Source: Ceriagrion tenellum (lineage: Eukaryota > Arthropoda > Insecta > Odonata > Coenagrionidae). Taken from it: a stretch of 64,000 bases of DNA. Of this stretch, positions 33,070 through 43,979 are shown one piece after another; within the stretch, counting starts at the first letter, position 1; each line of letters starts with the position of its first letter. The stretch covers positions 35,955,925 through 36,019,924 of the forward strand of contig OY720637.1 of assembly GCA_963169105.1 (NCBI GenBank), written 5' to 3'. Below the pieces are notes generated by a model. It was not told where the DNA came from and made no database searches. It saw only the letters and a list, made by a program, of their open reading frames with translations. The position numbers were made by a program, and so were the translations under genes.

Positions 33070-33720
33070 GCTACCCTCTTCATTTTGTTGGCCATGTCGT
33101 GCCTCGTCCGTCTGGTTTCCCCAGACGGACAGTGGATGTGGATGCCAGCGCCATCCACTGTAAGTTTGCAGCGTTATGAACCTGTGTGTTGCAGCCGTAC
33201 GAAGGTATATACATTCCCACGGAGCATTTTCGGTCTGTTGGCGTACGTACGGCAGTTGTGGAAGCGGGGTATTATTTCGGGGATGTGTTATGCGGACTTC
33301 CGGGGTATCTTTTGCGCACCCACTCCCGCGCAACGAATCCTTCAGCTCTTCCCCCCTCCCCCAAAGCTTCTCTCCCTCCTGCTCCCCCTATACGTTCAAC
33401 CAACACCTCCCTTCTCTCTCTTCCCAGCTTAAACCGCCTCCCCCCTTCCCCACCACAACTCCCATCACCGGTGTAATTTTTTTCCCTTTTTGCCCTGAAA
33501 GCTCTTCTAGGTTCCCCACCCTCTCCGTTCGTTTTGCCCGGAGGAGCACGTGCGCGCGACATCCCCCCTCACCCGTCCTCCAGCCCGCGAGGACAGATTT
33601 CTCGTCTTCATTCATGCAGCCCCAAAAATTTTCACCCCTTGTTTCGCTTCGTTTTCGCATCCTGGAGTCCGCTATATTTCACGGCGGGGATACGGGAATC
33701 CTTTTTTTCATGATTCCTGG
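33070..33720. other. GC-rich patch with a long pyrimidine block
   Basis: 33335-33560 is strongly C/T-rich on the + strand, with CpG throughout. The largest frame (182 codons, 33176-33724) is serine/proline/phenylalanine-rich low complexity. No domain recognised on either strand. Confidence 0.5.
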
Positions 33721-33721
33721 A

Positions 33722-33975
33722 TGAAAGGTGGACCGTACCACAGGGTACATACATTGGTCCTCTTCAACTTCGAGCGTGTTTCATTTTTTAGAATGAAGGT
33801 ATTTATTAAGAAAAGCGTCTGTTCAATCAATAATGTTATGGAGGAAACATTTCCCGGTCTCCAGAATAAAAAGTGGATCGTACTGCATGGTTCATACATT
33901 GGTCGTCTTCAGCTTCGAGCGTGCTTCGTTGTTTAGAATGAAGAGTATTCTTTAAGAAAAGCGCCTGCACAAAAA
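33722..33975 (+). repeat. Two-copy direct repeat, period about 145
   Basis: About 100 bp starting near 33727 recurs near 33872: shared GTGGA-CGTAC, ACATTGGTC, CTTCGAGCGTG and AAGAAAAGCG-CTG. About 45 bp of unshared sequence separates the copies. Confidence 0.8.
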
Positions 33976-34265
33976 TCTTTTTTGTGGAAGTTACATCAAA
34001 TCAAACTCATGGCTGGAATAAAACACATTGAACACATTTTTAAAATTGAATATGTATTATTATTTTTTTTTGTTACTTCTGTAACTTACCCCTCCGAGTC
34101 CCCGGCAAACATCGGGTTTCGTTGCCGTCATAATGGCCGAGAACTCGAGAGGGGCAGTGCAGAGATCGTAGCCACTTCCGAAACCCAACGGATCAGTGGC
34201 TACGCTGCGTTCGGGTCGTGCGCACGAAGCAGACGGAGCGACCCCAAGAGGACGGCCTGACGGAA
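33976..34265. other. No recognisable feature
   Basis: AT-rich with a T-run at 34062-34072; CpG-richer after 34120. Confidence 0.5.
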
Positions 34266-34790
34266 ACTGTCAGAGAATCTCCTCCTGGTCTTTTACACAT
34301 TCAGAGGCCTATCTGACGCTAATACAGGTATATCCTTTTTCGCCTCAGCATAAGATCTACCCTTCTTCATCCCGTCCATGAAACCTATTCTCTTTCTTCA
34401 CCTACCCCGTTTGCCCAACATCCATCCCTCTATTACACACTTCAGCAACCCATCGCCCTTAATTACATCCTTAAGCCATCTACCCTGCCTATCCCGGATT
34501 TCATCCGAAAGTTTCCTTTCCTCGCCCACCATCTCAAGCACTTCCTCGTTAGTCTTCCTTTACGTCCACCCAAATTTATCTATCCTTCTCCATACCCACA
34601 ACTTAAATGCCTGCTGCCTATTCTCGTCCTCCTTTCTCAGGATCCACGTTTCCTCCCCATTCAACGCTACGCTCCACATGGAGCTCTTCACCAGCCTCTT
34701 CTTCACATCCCTACCCATCGTCCCCGTCATCAACTCTCTTCTATTACTAAACGCCTCCTTAGCTAGCGCTATTCTCTTCCGTGTATATGT
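34266..34790 (-). mobile_element. LINE L1r, longer 3' fragment
   Basis: Minus-strand copy extending from the ALAKEAFSNRR region (about 34790) through the YGAETWT-like and RRM-K-RWT blocks to the 3' UTR. The last roughly 35 bp of the family are missing at 34266. Several stops and frameshifts. Confidence 0.9.
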
Positions 34791-34799
34791 ATGCCGAAG

Positions 34800-35135
34800 T
34801 TAAAATGGACGTACAAAATAAGTAATGATGGCGTGTACAGAAGAGTAGAAGATGAAAGGAAGACCATACAGAAATGGAAACCATATGGAACACCATGCAG
34901 AAAAGAAGAACCAGATGGACTGGACACACCCTGAGACACAATGAGTTTGTGGAGAAAATAATGGAAGGGAAAAAATGGAGGGAAAAGTCCCCAGAGGAAG
35001 ACCCAGGAATAAGTTCAAGGGCCAAATTAAGGAGAGAGTTCACAGGGAAATATACCAGGAGGTAAGAGAAATGGCATTGGATAGGGAAGGGTGGAGGGCT
35101 GCAATTAACCAGTCTTAGGATTGAACGACCAATGA
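34800..35135 (+). mobile_element. LINE family L2, 3' tail with ATG-repeat end
   Basis: Frame 34874-35065 reads RRTRWTGHTLRHNEFVEKIM, the typical RHNE/F-V LINE C-terminal block. Downstream a decayed frame reads REMALDREGWRAAINQS and ends in GACCAATGATGATGATG. Short microsatellite 3' ends are usual for RTE-type elements. Shorter copies lie at 46862-47030 and 52990-53100. Confidence 0.85.
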
Positions 35136-35139
35136 TGAT

Positions 35140-35215
35140 GATGTAAGCCTCACCTGCCTGTTCTAGGATTTGAACCCAGGTACACCATAAACAACAACAC
35201 AAGTGGGCTGACGTG
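35140..35215 (-). repeat. tRNA-like B-box segment
   Basis: The minus strand contains GGTTCAAATCC (35176-35166), preceded by possible tRNA-arm sequence. No convincing A box, so this is a fragmentary SINE head at best. It sits directly after the L2 tail. Confidence 0.35.
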
Positions 35216-35977
35216 GCCAGTGCCGCAGTATTTGGATTAATGTATGGACTAAGTGAAAGGAGGATTTCTCTTTCGACTCAAAAGTGCTTGAACGAGGCAT
35301 CACTCTCAGATACACCGTATTTAGCGGATGGCGCAGTAACTGGAACAAATGCGGCCCGTATCGAAATATTTCGAATACATAGAAAGGGTTACAGTTTGAG
35401 CCTTATTCGCTCGGAAACTATTCGTTACAACGGCACATGGCAAGCGTTACACAGGGACTTTTTTTTTGGATTCCAATGGCATCAACCAAGTTGGCTGATC
35501 ATATCATTTTAGTCGGCGTAACATAAGGACCGTGAAGTTGAATTTTTCCCTTTAAAAGATTTTTTTGCTCTTCTTGGAGCAATATAGTACCCCGTTACCT
35601 TCAAAAGTGCTCATTCTCTCTGATATAAGTGGCGATTTTAAATGAAGCAGAAATGGATTCTTAGCCTCAGAAAGTGCTCATGTCATTTGTCGTCATATGT
35701 TTGGCGTCTGGTAATGCAAATCTAAATGAAATTATGCATAAGAACAAGCTAACGAGTGTGTCTAGTCTTCTCTCCTTGCACTGCTTCCACCATATCTTAT
35801 ATGAGGCTGTTATTTTCGTTGAAATTAATATAAAGAATATTTCCGCTTTTAATTGTATGTCACGTCAAATTAATATTTCAACCTTTTTGGAAAATTGCTC
35901 ATTTTATTTCTATATTGTAATGTCAAGCTCTATATTTTCGTTATCTATTGACAAGTTGAGTACTGTTTGAATAACAT
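35216..35977. other. No recognisable feature
   Basis: A 99-codon + frame at 35213-35512 has normal-looking composition but no recognised domain or splice borders. Confidence 0.4.
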
Positions 35978-36060
35978 ACATCTGCATCTACTTATTACCC
36001 CGCAAGCCACTACAAAGGTGTTTGGTAGGGGGTGACTTATCACCAGCATTTACTACAGTG
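35978..36060 (+). repeat. Dispersed repeat D3, short copy
   Basis: CATCTGCATCTACTTATTAC, then CCCCGCAAGCCACTACAAAG and GTAGGGGGTGACTTATCACC, parallel the first 80 bp of 14222-14351. Confidence 0.65.
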
Positions 36061-36596
36061 AAGAAACGTATTTTACAGTATGTACATACGGAAACTACTA
36101 GGATAATCTATAATGTAAGTATGTAAACGTGACACAAGAGTCATGCAGGAAATATGCAGAACATGGTGATGCAGTACTCGGCCGATTTAGAAACATGCAT
36201 CAGGGGGCATATTAATAATTTAGCTACACTATCTGTCAACCAGGATATTTCGCAGTTTTAAACGTAGCCATTATGTTCTCTTATCGATCGCAGGAAGAAC
36301 GACATTTTAAACCGTTCTGTTCAACAATATATTTCCCTCATTTTATTTTTAGGATCGAATCTACAAAGAAATCTTTTCTATGATCTGATCTACATAGAAT
36401 GTGTTGCTTCTTTCAAAAAGTCACAGAAAATTCGTTTTATAGTAATTTATGACTACGATTTTTGCCTTTCGAGCGTTCACCATGCGTTCAGGGTTGGTTC
36501 TTATGGAAATTACTTGATGTTTAACTCTTTGGAAGCGTATTGCGTAATATCTTTACTGGTGAAGTGCTGAAGAGATAATGGCGAGAAAAAACTTCA
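36061..36596. other. No recognisable feature
   Basis: AT-rich. Confidence 0.5.
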
Positions 36597-36735
36597 TTTA
36601 CTAAAATTCCATTTTCATAATTTTAACCGACCCTGGTTTCAACTTCGCACGTTTAGACATTTTCAAGGGTTGTGTGATATTGAAACCTAGGTTTGTTTCA
36701 ATAAAAAATTGGGAAATATTCCTTAGTGAATTTTT
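36597..36735. repeat. Decayed fold-back element (GAAACCAGGGTC type)
   Basis: The minus strand of the left half reads CCTTGAAAATGTC, GTTGAAACCAGGGTCGG. The right half carries ATTGAAACCTAGGTTTG on +, so the halves are imperfect inverted copies. GAAAC-4 nt-GTC is kept in the left half; CTGANGA is not. A related fragment is near 58296-58356. Confidence 0.6.
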
Positions 36736-36778
36736 ACTTAATGTTACTTGGTTTTACGACGTATAACCTGCACATTTG

Positions 36779-36902
36779 ATGTTAAGAATGAAACCAACTT
36801 AGTTTTTTCCACCAAAATATTTAAACCACAAATCAACCGGTTGATTTGTGGTTTAAATAAATATATTGGTGGAAAAATCTAAGTTGGTTTCATTCTTAAC
36901 AT
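36779..36902. repeat. Near-perfect 124-bp palindrome
   Basis: Arms of about 60 and 64 bp meet without a spacer at AACCGGTT (36835-36842). Differences are a few single-base indels and substitutions (for example TTTTTTCC versus GGAAAAAT). The outer ends read ATGTTAAGAATGAAACC inverted. TGCACATTTGAT occurs just left (36769-36780) and again at 36954-36965, a possible duplicated flank. It does not share sequence with the 13.1-kb palindrome. Confidence 0.9.
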
Positions 36903-36965
36903 GAATCGTAATTTCCACAAAGTGAATTCGCCAACCATTGATTTTATTTTGACTGCACATTTGAT

Positions 36966-37319
36966 ATAAATTTACTGCATGTATGCTCGAGTCTGCCTTT
37001 AGGATTCCTTTGAGTGAATTTCCCTAGTTTCGGTCTTCACTTGTGATTGTGGTGAATAGATTAAGCAAAACTAGAGTCGTCGGTGATAGCTTATGAAATA
37101 TTTGTGCGCGGTGGCTTTCGGATACGATCCTAGTGAAGTAGGTGACCGAGCCATCCCGAAGTGTCGAATGCTCAAATTGCGTGTTTTTATTTTGTTTTAA
37201 AGCCAGTGATATCCTGGAATTTTATCATTTCCGCCCACGGTCACTCTCTTTTTTTTTATTCCCTAAAAATGCGTGTTGATGCGATAAATGAAACGTCGCG
37301 GCTTTTACGTATCATAAAA
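36966..37319. other. No recognisable feature
   Basis: AT-rich. Confidence 0.45.
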
Positions 37320-38100
37320 AATGAACGCGCCTGCATGCATGCTCGCGCTCGGAGGGGCTGATGGGATGGAAATGCCGTCGCCTTGTCATTTCCATCCACC
37401 TATCACGGCGGTATAAAAATGAAAATGGAAACTGCCATGGGAGGAAAAAAAACAGAGATCATTTCCACGTTGCGTAAGGACTCCGGCGCTAATCGAGCCG
37501 GCTTCAAATGGAGTCGACTTCAAAAGAGCCATCGCTACGTTCAAACGATTAGTACGGCGAAACTTCCGCCCCCTACTCCCCCCTCTCCCCGGTTATCCCC
37601 CACCCCCTGCATTGCTGCAGCGGCTGAGCGAGCACGCTAGACGAGGCATCGGCGATAGGTAACTATCCTCGCCGCCGTGATTGTGCGACCATAAAGACGT
37701 GTCGGTTTGTTGATTGGCGGGGAGAGAGCCTGCATCACAGCGGGAGCGCGCGACCAATGGGGTTCCGCCGCGTGGGCGTTCGGGTTTTGTTTCGTCATTT
37801 CCGTCGAGGATTCCCGCGCGCGGGAAAAACATGGTTATTTTATTTCCCTCTCTCTTTCCCTCTTCCCACTCACTCTCTTTCTCTCTCTCTATCTGTGGTG
37901 GAAATGGCGTTCTGATGTCACCACCCACTGTCCAATCGGAGGGCTTCCCGCAATGAAAAAGTAATTCCCCGGCGTGCTCGTCGACCGTGGCACGGACTGA
38001 AGTCCGACGCTCTCGTAATTTTTTCTTCTGTTTTTCTATCCCTCGTTTTTCTCTCACTTTTACCAAACCCACACCACCCCATCTCTTCATTTTCGTCCAT
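37320..38100. other. GC-rich CpG patch with pyrimidine blocks
   Basis: CpG-rich from 37320, C-rich at 37565-37620, and C/T-rich at 37840-37900 and 38010-38090. A minus-strand frame of 165 codons (37593-38090) is arginine/lysine/glutamate-rich, as expected from antisense of pyrimidine DNA. No domain recognised. Confidence 0.5.
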
Positions 38101-38795
38101 CTCTCGGGAAAATTTTAGCGAATAAATGAATAAATATCACGCAGCGGGGCTGTGTGGTCCATCGTGCACCATCGTTGGTGCCTGTAGGGTGTCGTATGAG
38201 CCGGGGAGGTAGCGCGTCACGTTGCATATATCCGTCCGGCAGCGAGATGTGAAGTTTCAGGGGGCGATGAAATGCTACCCTTTTGTTTATTCGGTCGAAA
38301 TGTTTTTTTTGCGTCATATTTTTATCCTACTTCGCGTGTTCGCGCGGTCTCCTATTATTTTTTTTCTGTTCAACATCCGTAGTTTCGCCTCCCAACCGTG
38401 CTGTGGCGCGGGCTGTTTCGCCATTGTGAAATAAGTCCGGTGGGACGCTGTCGCGCCGCTCATTTGTTTTCTGGGTGTTTTAACTCATTTTCGCCTCATG
38501 TTGGCCCTCTTGCGCTTTGCGCGTTTTTTTTCCCGCTCTGCTCATAGCTCCATTGTGACAGCTTGCGTCATTTTGCGTATCATTCGGGGAACCCTTGAGA
38601 ACAAGTCTAAAATGACGAGAAAGTTTAACAGGGTCCTTGGCTGGATTTAGTGTTCATGCGGATTTTTTCAGTGACATGAAATCGTACAATCGTGCTGCCC
38701 AAAGTTTATCACGAATGGATTTTATCGGCGAAATTAATTTGTGATCCTTTGAAATAGGTTTTCAACCTAACATTTCTTGGGGATTTAAAAAGGAA
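38101..38795. other. No recognisable feature
   Basis: Intermediate GC to about 38540, then AT-rich. Confidence 0.5.
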
Positions 38796-38953
38796 AAAAA
38801 AACTTTGTTGTGTCGAATTTGCTATTCATTTGTACAACATGTTTCGACACTTAAATCGTCACAATCTGGCACGGTGATGTGCCTGATGATGATACTTTAA
38901 TTGTCGAAACGAGTTGTACAAATAAATGGACGAGTGGACATTACAAAGTTTTT
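38796..38953. repeat. Fold-back element with hammerhead-like core
   Basis: Arms 38796-38859 and 38884-38953 are imperfect inverted copies (outer AAAACTTTGT, inner TTGTACAAC and TGTCGAAAC). On + the right arm has CTGATGA 38883-38889, GAAAC 38906-38910, 5 nt, GTA 38916-38918. The left arm has the mirrored GAAAC/GTA on minus with a decayed CTGATGA. Confidence 0.85.
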
Positions 38954-39229
38954 TCCATTTAAATGCACGGTGATGTTCCTCAACATCTTGCCGGATACCG
39001 CTGAACATATTTCTTGGGGATGTTGGTGAATTAAAATTGGTTTTGAAAGACAAGAAAAATTTTGGACCAATTAAAACGTAGAATTAATCTGTGGAATTTG
39101 CTCCTTAATACCTGCTATGTATCGTATTTAAATGAAGATAATGTCTTCTAAATTTATGATAGATCGGTTAAAGTTGAAATTGAAGTTTCATTTTGTGATG
39201 CGAATTTTTGTAGAAAAATGGTAGATTGG

Positions 39230-39595
39230 ACGTAAATAGGATGTAGGCGTTTGGGATTTGAATGTGACGGAGAAGGTCTGGCTGACGGAAAGGGAGACAA
39301 ACGGAGAATCCCATTGCATGGTGGGGAGAAAAAATAACCTCTGGATGAGATTTGGCAGGGGATAATTAGATGGTTGGATGAGGCCACGATGGGCGAATGG
39401 TTGCTTAAGCCTATGATGTAGGGGAGTATATTGGGTAATTGGGGAAGGGGAAGAAAGAGAATGGGCTATGGGGACGGAATGAAGGGCAGGATGAAGAAAT
39501 GAATCGTTATAGAGAGGGATCGGGCTCTGCACGCGTAAAAATCTGGTGGATTTCCACTCACCTTCATCCACAATAATTACCGGTCCCCTCTAAAT
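39230..39595 (+). mobile_element. LINE L1r, highly diverged copy
   Basis: Recognised by order of blocks rather than frame: GGAAGGGGAAGAAAGAGAAT (39442-39461), a following GGACGGAATGAA, and a terminus with AATCTGGTGGATTTCC and TACCGGTCCCCT. Many stops; likely the oldest copy here. Confidence 0.7.
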
Positions 39596-39715
39596 ACACT
39601 CCCATAGTACATGTCACCATTTCACCTCCAAAAATTTTAATCTTTACACGGCTGGTGACCTACCACCCCCTGTCACACGCCCATGCGGCGGCTCGAAGGG
39701 TAGTATGTAGATGTA
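39596..39715 (-). repeat. Dispersed repeat D3, inverted copy
   Basis: Reverse complement of 14222-14351 over almost the whole length (CATGTCACCATTTCACCTCC, CTTTACACGGCTGGTGACCT, CACACGCCCATGCGGCGGCT, then TATGTAGATGTA). Confidence 0.8.
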
Positions 39716-40075
39716 TGCCTGTGAGCAGCAGTAACAGCCCTCTCTAGTGCATGTCAACTGCCTTTGGGCGAGCGTGTGGCCTTCTGTATCCATCAAGTTC
39801 GGTGACGACGGGACTTACGCGGCTCCGTCGCTTTTCTCCTCGAGTCTGAGACATCTGGAGGCGCCGAGAGTTTACGACGCTCGGGAGTCTTCTTTCTCCC
39901 TCATTCCGCGGCGCTTAAATCAATGCCTCGGCTCGACAACCGTTTCACACACACCTCACCCTCTCCCCCGTCCCTCAACCAACCCCTTACTAAGAAGGAG
40001 GGCGCCCGGCGGCCAATTAACATCAGTCTCGCCCGAAAGGAAGACGGGAACGTGAACTCTCGCCGGCTAATGGGG
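39716..40075. other. CpG-containing GC-rich patch
   Basis: Includes the pyrimidine-rich 39945-39985 and the CpG-rich 39795-39870. A 102-codon + frame is compositional. Confidence 0.5.
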
Positions 40076-40432
40076 ACTTGCTAAAGGAACGAACCAGTTT
40101 TAAAGCATGGGTGCGCAAACTCCTTGGTTTACGGACCACATTACACACATTATCGCGTTTGTAGGCCGTATAGTTAATACCTTAAGTACGTTTTTGATAG
40201 CCAAGCATGAATGGCAAGCGGCGATGAAATAATGTAAACGTCTTTTTCACCATCGTCACCGGTTATTATCCCGAAATTTGGTTTCTCTAAGCACACAATT
40301 CAAACCTCCTGTTAATTGTGGCTTTACTCATTGTACTTAGCAATTCATCAAGTAGACGGAGAGAACATAACGTGTTGAAACTGTTGCCCGACAACCTAAA
40401 TAACAAACAAATTCGATGAAATCGCCACGATA
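40076..40432. other. No recognisable feature
   Basis: AT-rich. Confidence 0.5.
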
Positions 40433-40540
40433 AAAAAAATCGGCGTGGGCCGGAATCGAACCTCGGACTTTCCGAGCCAATGCGCAGACCACTGTCCTCA
40501 TGGTAATTAAGAAGCCTGGGTAGAGTAGTTCCATTCCCGG
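40433..40540 (-). mobile_element. tRNA-derived SINE head (family S3)
   Basis: The minus strand has an A-box-like GTGGTCTGCGCATTGG (about 40493-40478), then a B box GGTTCGATTCC (40462-40452), then a T-run (AAAAAAA on +) that may be a pol III terminator. Spacing suits a tRNA gene, but the arms do not all pair and no further copy is present, so a SINE fragment or tRNA relic is likelier than a live tRNA. Confidence 0.55.
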
Positions 40541-41512
40541 TCCAGGCCGATTAAGGGACCGTTTCTTCGCAGATAGCGTCCGATAAGTTTATCCCTTCCA
40601 TCCTTGTTAGTAATCATAAGTCGTCCTTCTCCCTTACTCATTGTGGTACTCCACCACTTGTTACTCTCTATAAGGTGTTACATGTGTGATAATTCGGTGG
40701 AAACCACGAAGTTGCTTTCATTTAACAATGTGAATATTCCACTAAGCTAGAGCCTCTTCAAATGATTGGACTGGCTTGATTTAATGGTATCTATGTGTTG
40801 TTAGTGGAAAGTCAGCTGAGAGTAATGCTGTATAGTAATGGAAAAAACGATTGATACATCCGATTACCAGAATCTCAAATCGTTATGTTACGTGAGAGTT
40901 GATGCGTTGTAAACTTCGTTTCTGTCTGTGCGTAGTGGCCTGAATCTGCAGTTTGGTCCGCGTATGCCTAAGGTCCTTATACTAAGGTCATGGCACGAAC
41001 CTATAACGCTCTCTGATTTATCCATTTTGGGACAGGCTCGACGTTCCGTAGCACTTTCTTTCTTCATCGAGTAACCAATAGTATTTAGCCTTATTCAATG
41101 TAGCAAATTATCGCTTAACATGAAGCTGATTTTGAAATTTATAATATGAAGAAGTAGGTGAACTGTACGAGGCATGTTTTGGTCTAAATGAGGGATAAAA
41201 TATTTCTAACGACAAAAGAAGAACCATCTCTCACCTCGTATATTGGGATAACTCTCCTCGGTGTATTTTGGTGCAGTCATTATTTCTGCTTGTCAGTGAA
41301 TCCTTAGCATTATACTTAATCATAACTGAGCGTCAGTTGTTGGCAAATGAAGAACTTAACGGAAAAACTTCACTCACAAACTTACCAGACGAGAAGGGGA
41401 CACCGTCCTTTAGTATTTAAGATAATATACAATTTCTGTGCTAGTTCCCTACCCAAATATGAAGCCCAAATGGATATATGCAAATAATTATTGTTATTGT
41501 GTGTATTGTGTT
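40541..41512. other. No recognisable feature
   Basis: AT-rich with no matching repeats. Confidence 0.5.
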
Positions 41513-42485
41513 TAAAGATGGATATAACATATTTTACTCTGGAGTAGAACAACGTAGCAGAGCAAAAGGAGGAGTGGGCATAGTGATGGAGGGTACATAT
41601 AGAGACAGAGTTACCGAGTGGGAGCCGGTGAGTTCCAGAATAATAAAATTGAATCTGGAAATGGAGGAGAAAATATCATTAATTCAGGTATATGCCCCAA
41701 CACAGGACGCTGAACAGTTCGAGAAGGATCTTTTCTACACTCAGCTGCAGGAAATTATAGACAGGGTGAGAGAACAGACCAGACACGTTGTGATAATGGG
41801 AGACTGGGACTCCAGAATAGGCAGAAACTTAGAACGAGGGCATGGATCAAGTGGACATGATTGGGGAACAAGTTATGAACACCAATGGAGAGGGGATGAT
41901 CGACTTCTGTATAGATAATGATCTGCTGATTGGCAACACCTTTTTTCTCATAGAGCAATACATAAAATTACTTTTGAGTCTGAGAACAGAAGAGCAAGAA
42001 GTGCAATAGATTATTTCACCTACTCAAGAAGTATGAGATACGCTGTAAGCGATGTACGTGTATACAGAAGTGCTGAACTAAGTACAGAACATAGACTTCT
42101 AAATATGAAGCTGCGGCTGCGTCCTCTGAAGCCTAGGAAGGATTTGCCTTATGAGAGGTTGAAAGTTGGACAGCTTAGAGATGAACAAAAGAAAAAGGAA
42201 TACCGAGGCCTAGTAACAGCAGAGTTACAAATTAGGATAGAGGAAGTAAGAAGCGTGGAAAGTGATGGGGACCAAATAGAATCAGGCTGGAGGGTACTGA
42301 AAGAAACCCTCTTAAATATAGCCAGAGAAGACGGTGGAGTGCAAATGGTGAAGACGGAGGTGAAAAGGACAAAGTGTTGGAATGATCATGTCAAAGGAAA
42401 AATCAAGGATAAAAGGGTTGCTTGGAAGTCGTGGATCAAAGATAAAACAGATGAGGCAAGTGGCACCATCGGAAGGAACATATAG
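41513..42485 (+). mobile_element. LINE endonuclease-domain fragment (CFDP2/RTE-like), inactive
   Basis: The only upstream LINE coding part here. It encodes the exonuclease-endonuclease-phosphatase (APE-like) domain that nicks target DNA: AKGGVGIVM near the start, ISLIQVYAPT, then VVIMGDWDSRIG, IDFCIDNDLLIGNTFF, SAIDYFTYSRSMRYAVSDVR, and STEHRLLNMKLRL. The frame changes near 41842 and returns near 41949, so two frameshifts break it. Canonical catalytic motifs GDFN and SDH are altered (Asn to Asp; Asp to Glu). A linker towards the reverse transcriptase follows to 42485, where it ends. It could belong to family L2, but no overlap proves that. Confidence 0.9.
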
Positions 42486-43854
42486 ATGCTTTTCAACCAA
42501 AAACGGGTATGAGGACCTTTCGTAGGCTAGCTTACATGTGGCGCTATTGCCATGTAATGATGAGCTTCCAGTTTCCTTCATCCCGTATAGAAGACGTTTG
42601 GGAAAGCAGGTCTCGTCTGAAAGGGGAAAGATTGAGTCGGTGTATCGTGTATTTGCGACAGGGAAGCAAGGAAGTTACGTGGAGGCTAACTAAGAAGGGC
42701 GATTGTATCAACTTCTTAGCTTCAGTCAAAATTTTTTCTGAACGATTAGGCTGTGGGAACACTTCGGATGAGAAGATTCTCGAAGAAAACCGTGCCTTAT
42801 ACTTTAAAAGTTAATTTTTTTAAATGTTTGGAACTCTTAGCCAACAAAGTGATATATTTATGGTCGAAAGTTAGCAATTCTTTGCAGCGTCTGTTGGAGT
42901 ATAATTAAATCTAGGGTGTGCTTGTGGGATAGCCTCGAGGGAGACGCTGAACTTAAGGTTGGAAGAATATTAGGGAGATGTATAAATTAGAAGCAGGGCG
43001 AAAGGATGTCGTTTTTGATTCTCAGAAAACGCGAAATAATCGTTAGTTTGCAATTGCTGTCATTGCTTGCGTTCTTAGTAAAACAAATTTCAGACAAGTT
43101 ATGATCGAGGTAGAAAGTAGAGTGAAATTAGCGTTGAGAGATAGTAAGTTGTATAACGGTGCTCGGTTGTTAGTTGTTGAAGATTCGTGTGCATTGTAGG
43201 AAGAGTTGTGAAAGAAACAATTCAAACAAATGTTTGAAGTATTACTCAGAGTTTTGTTTTTATAGTCCTTGTTCAGTCTTGAATGCGTTTGTTTACGCTA
43301 ATTCCTCGTTTATTCAATGTGAAAACTGATCCTTAGTTGGTGCATTAAAGTGGGAAGTTAACGTATAAAATGTTACTAAATTTCTATCTTTCCTTCGAAT
43401 ATTACTGTATTTACCGTTCGGTACCTGTTTAGTTGCCTTATCATTCTATGTTATTGATATACATGCAAACATGCAGCAATAGGTTTGGTAGAAAATCATC
43501 CAACAATGGCAACTAACAATCTAAGCTAATAAAAAAGTACTCACAGCTGAGGGTGGAAATGATTTTGATATAATATATCTGTTATGGATCAACAAAATGC
43601 ATCTTTTACCGTTAGTTAGTTTTCACTCTGGTAGTCTATTATGTGTCTTTAATCGTTAGGGGCTATCGTTCGTTACCACCGCTTCCGCGTAACGTACGAT
43701 ACGTTCTATAGGAATTATGGCTCTTCGCCACACATCGTTTTTCACGCTTCGGCAATCTTCGACAAGATGTCGGGAAATTATACCGTGATAGTATATCTCT
43801 TATATATGAACAATGTACTGTTATATATTTAGTTATTACTCTGGTTTCAATTGA
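42486..43854. other. No recognisable feature
   Basis: A 101-codon + frame at 42509-42814 has no domain; AT-rich afterwards. Confidence 0.45.
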
Positions 43855-43946
43855 TCTTCTTTGCCCTTTTCGAATTTCCACCTCCTTGGTTCAATTCGTC
43901 TCTCCTTTATGGCGACTCTCTCGGAACGAACGCATTTCGTTCTCAA

Positions 43947-43979
<33 letters not shown>

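Noticed and set aside
33176..33724. Longest non-LINE + strand frame after the chimeric one (182 codons)
   Set aside because: It lies in C/T-rich low-complexity DNA, three phases are open together, and no domain or splice border is visible.
40433..40540. Functional tRNA gene on the minus strand
   Set aside because: A and B boxes and a T-run are present, but the acceptor and other arms do not pair convincingly; kept as a SINE or tRNA relic.
43949..43978. CT microsatellite as a GAGA-factor site cluster
   Set aside because: A plain (CT)n run is too common to support a specific regulatory claim here.
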